Source: Alphaproteobacteria bacterium (GTDB lineage: Bacteria; Pseudomonadota; Alphaproteobacteria; Micavibrionales; Micavibrionaceae). From it: a stretch of DNA of 33,632 bases. The DNA is taken from positions 1 through 33,632 of the forward strand of contig JAGOQV010000012.1 of NCBI GenBank assembly GCA_018063145.1, given 5' to 3'. Under the pieces are notes generated by a model. That model was given only the letters and a program-made list of their open reading frames with translations, had not been told where the DNA came from and did not search any database. Positions 33,027 through 33,632 of the stretch are shown here, one piece after another. Numbering within the stretch: position 1 is the first letter of the stretch; every line of letters starts with the position of its first letter. A program made the translations under genes and the position numbers.

Positions 33027-33132
33027 AGGGCAGGGAATTAGACAATTTTTACAGATTCCGCAACTCTTTGTTGCTAAAACCTTGTCAAAAGCCCCCATTA
33101 TCAGATAGAACTGGTTCTATTAAGAGGACAAC

Positions 33133-33632
33133 ATGGTCGGAAAAATTATCACGGTAGCCCAACATAAAGGGGGAGCCGGCAAAACAACGCTCACATCCCA
33201 ACTTGCTGCTGGATTCTCAGGAATCGGGGCCAAAGTCATGACCTTGGACGTAGATCCGCAGGGATCTTTGTCTGATTGGTACAAAACTCGGCAGGATACG
33301 ATGGGGCGACTCAACAAAATCCAGCATATGCAGTTGCAAGGCTGGAAAATGATGCGCGAGCTGCCGCAAATCGTCAAAGACTACGATTATGTGTTTATTG
33401 ATACCCCTCCACACGCCGAGAGTGAATCCTCGATTGCCATTCGCCAAGCCGATCTTGTGGTCATTCCTATTCAACCATCCCCCTTGGACATCTGGGCCTC
33501 TGGGCCGACTTTACAACTGGTCATGCAGGAAAAGCGGCCTTTGATGATTGTGCTTAATCGGGTTCCGCCAAAATCAAATCTGAACGGCACGATTATGGAC
33601 AGACTGGACCGTATGAATATTCAAGTCTCACG
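33133..33632 (+). CDS. ParA/MinD-type ATPase, 3' truncated by window end
   Basis: An open frame from ATG 33133 (AAGAGGA upstream) to the last base, 166 codons and incomplete. The N-terminal KGGAGKTT is the deviant Walker A box of ParA/MinD ATPases (the first Lys is diagnostic). The Walker A' region is DVDPQGSLSDW and Walker B is VFIDTPPH. Family roles are DNA or protein-cargo partitioning. Without the rest of the gene and a neighbouring ParB-like gene the cargo cannot be told. The short spacing of motifs suits the small ParA type without an N-terminal DNA-binding domain. Confidence 0.92.
   Translation, partial: MVGKIITVAQHKGGAGKTTLTSQLAAGFSGIGAKVMTLDVDPQGSLSDWYKTRQDTMGRLNKIQHMQLQGWKMMRELPQIVKDYDYVFIDTPPHAESESSIAIRQADLVVIPIQPSPLDIWASGPTLQLVMQEKRPLMIVLNRVPPKSNLNGTIMDRLDRMNIQVS

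Noticed and set aside
33027-33098. 24-residue N-terminal extension of TsaC with a Cys-rich GICKNCLIPC stretch
   Set aside because: TsaC/Sua5 proteins start near MTRILAP; the extension has no ribosome binding site and is most simply 5' untranslated sequence.
1-33632. tRNA, rRNA, insertion sequence, prophage or integron
   Set aside because: I saw no T-loop-like tRNA sequences, rRNA segments, transposase or integrase motifs, or flanking terminal repeats. A tRNAscan/Infernal run would be decisive.

Overview
The window looks like a chromosomal segment of an alphaproteobacterium with moderate G+C. Evidence: an HAD-first beta-oxidation fusion protein, an AroA that reads like the alphaproteobacterial group, the rsmD-rluB/tadA arrangement, an N-terminally extended UbiA, and a GST-fold protein resembling the cell-division factor FzlA. 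I do not assign a genus. I found no rRNA, tRNA, CRISPR array, insertion sequence, integrase or phage gene. The region is mostly housekeeping with a few accessory genes.

Layout. 1-2136: a left-truncated hydroxyacyl-CoA dehydrogenase/enoyl-CoA hydratase fusion, convergent with a large SPFH (flotillin-like) membrane protein (2195-4219) that carries five tandem extracytoplasmic or shoulder-type repeats. Across an extremely AT-rich spacer lies a small ribbon-helix-helix-like protein (4367-4657). 4766-6065: a tight operon of a secreted EF-hand protein, an ECF-type sigma factor and a short single-pass membrane protein that may be its anti-sigma factor. 6113-7466: a secreted Pro/Glu-rich protein and an orphan of unknown function. 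7432-13960: rsmE and ubiA (divergent with overlapping 5' ends), an M23 murein endopeptidase, a class I aminotransferase, an SDR oxidoreductase and gmk. 14013-18636: a TauE/SafE permease, a SulP-STAS-cNMP-type transporter, and a glycosyltransferase-2/GtrA pair. 18770-23932: an ScsB/DsbD-type thiol reductant transporter, a soluble three-PAS histidine kinase and uppP. 23953-28828: an atypical SDR, a GST/FzlA-like protein, a cytochrome b561/YceI pair, rsmD-rluB and tadA. 28848-33632: aroA-cmk, an AI-2E-family permease, tsaC/sua5 and the start of a ParA-type ATPase.

How the genes fit together. Several encode envelope functions: M23 endopeptidase, UppP, GT2/GtrA, DsbD-like reductase, SPFH protein and possibly FzlA. 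Others serve translation and RNA modification: RsmE, RsmD, RluB, TadA, TsaC. The least explained parts are the repeat-bearing SPFH protein with its RHH neighbour, the EF-hand/ECF sigma/membrane-protein operon with a perfect 13-bp palindrome upstream, and the SulP transporter whose cyclic-nucleotide-like domain lacks the usual ligand-contacting residues. Functional calls rest on motifs read by eye; no database search was run.
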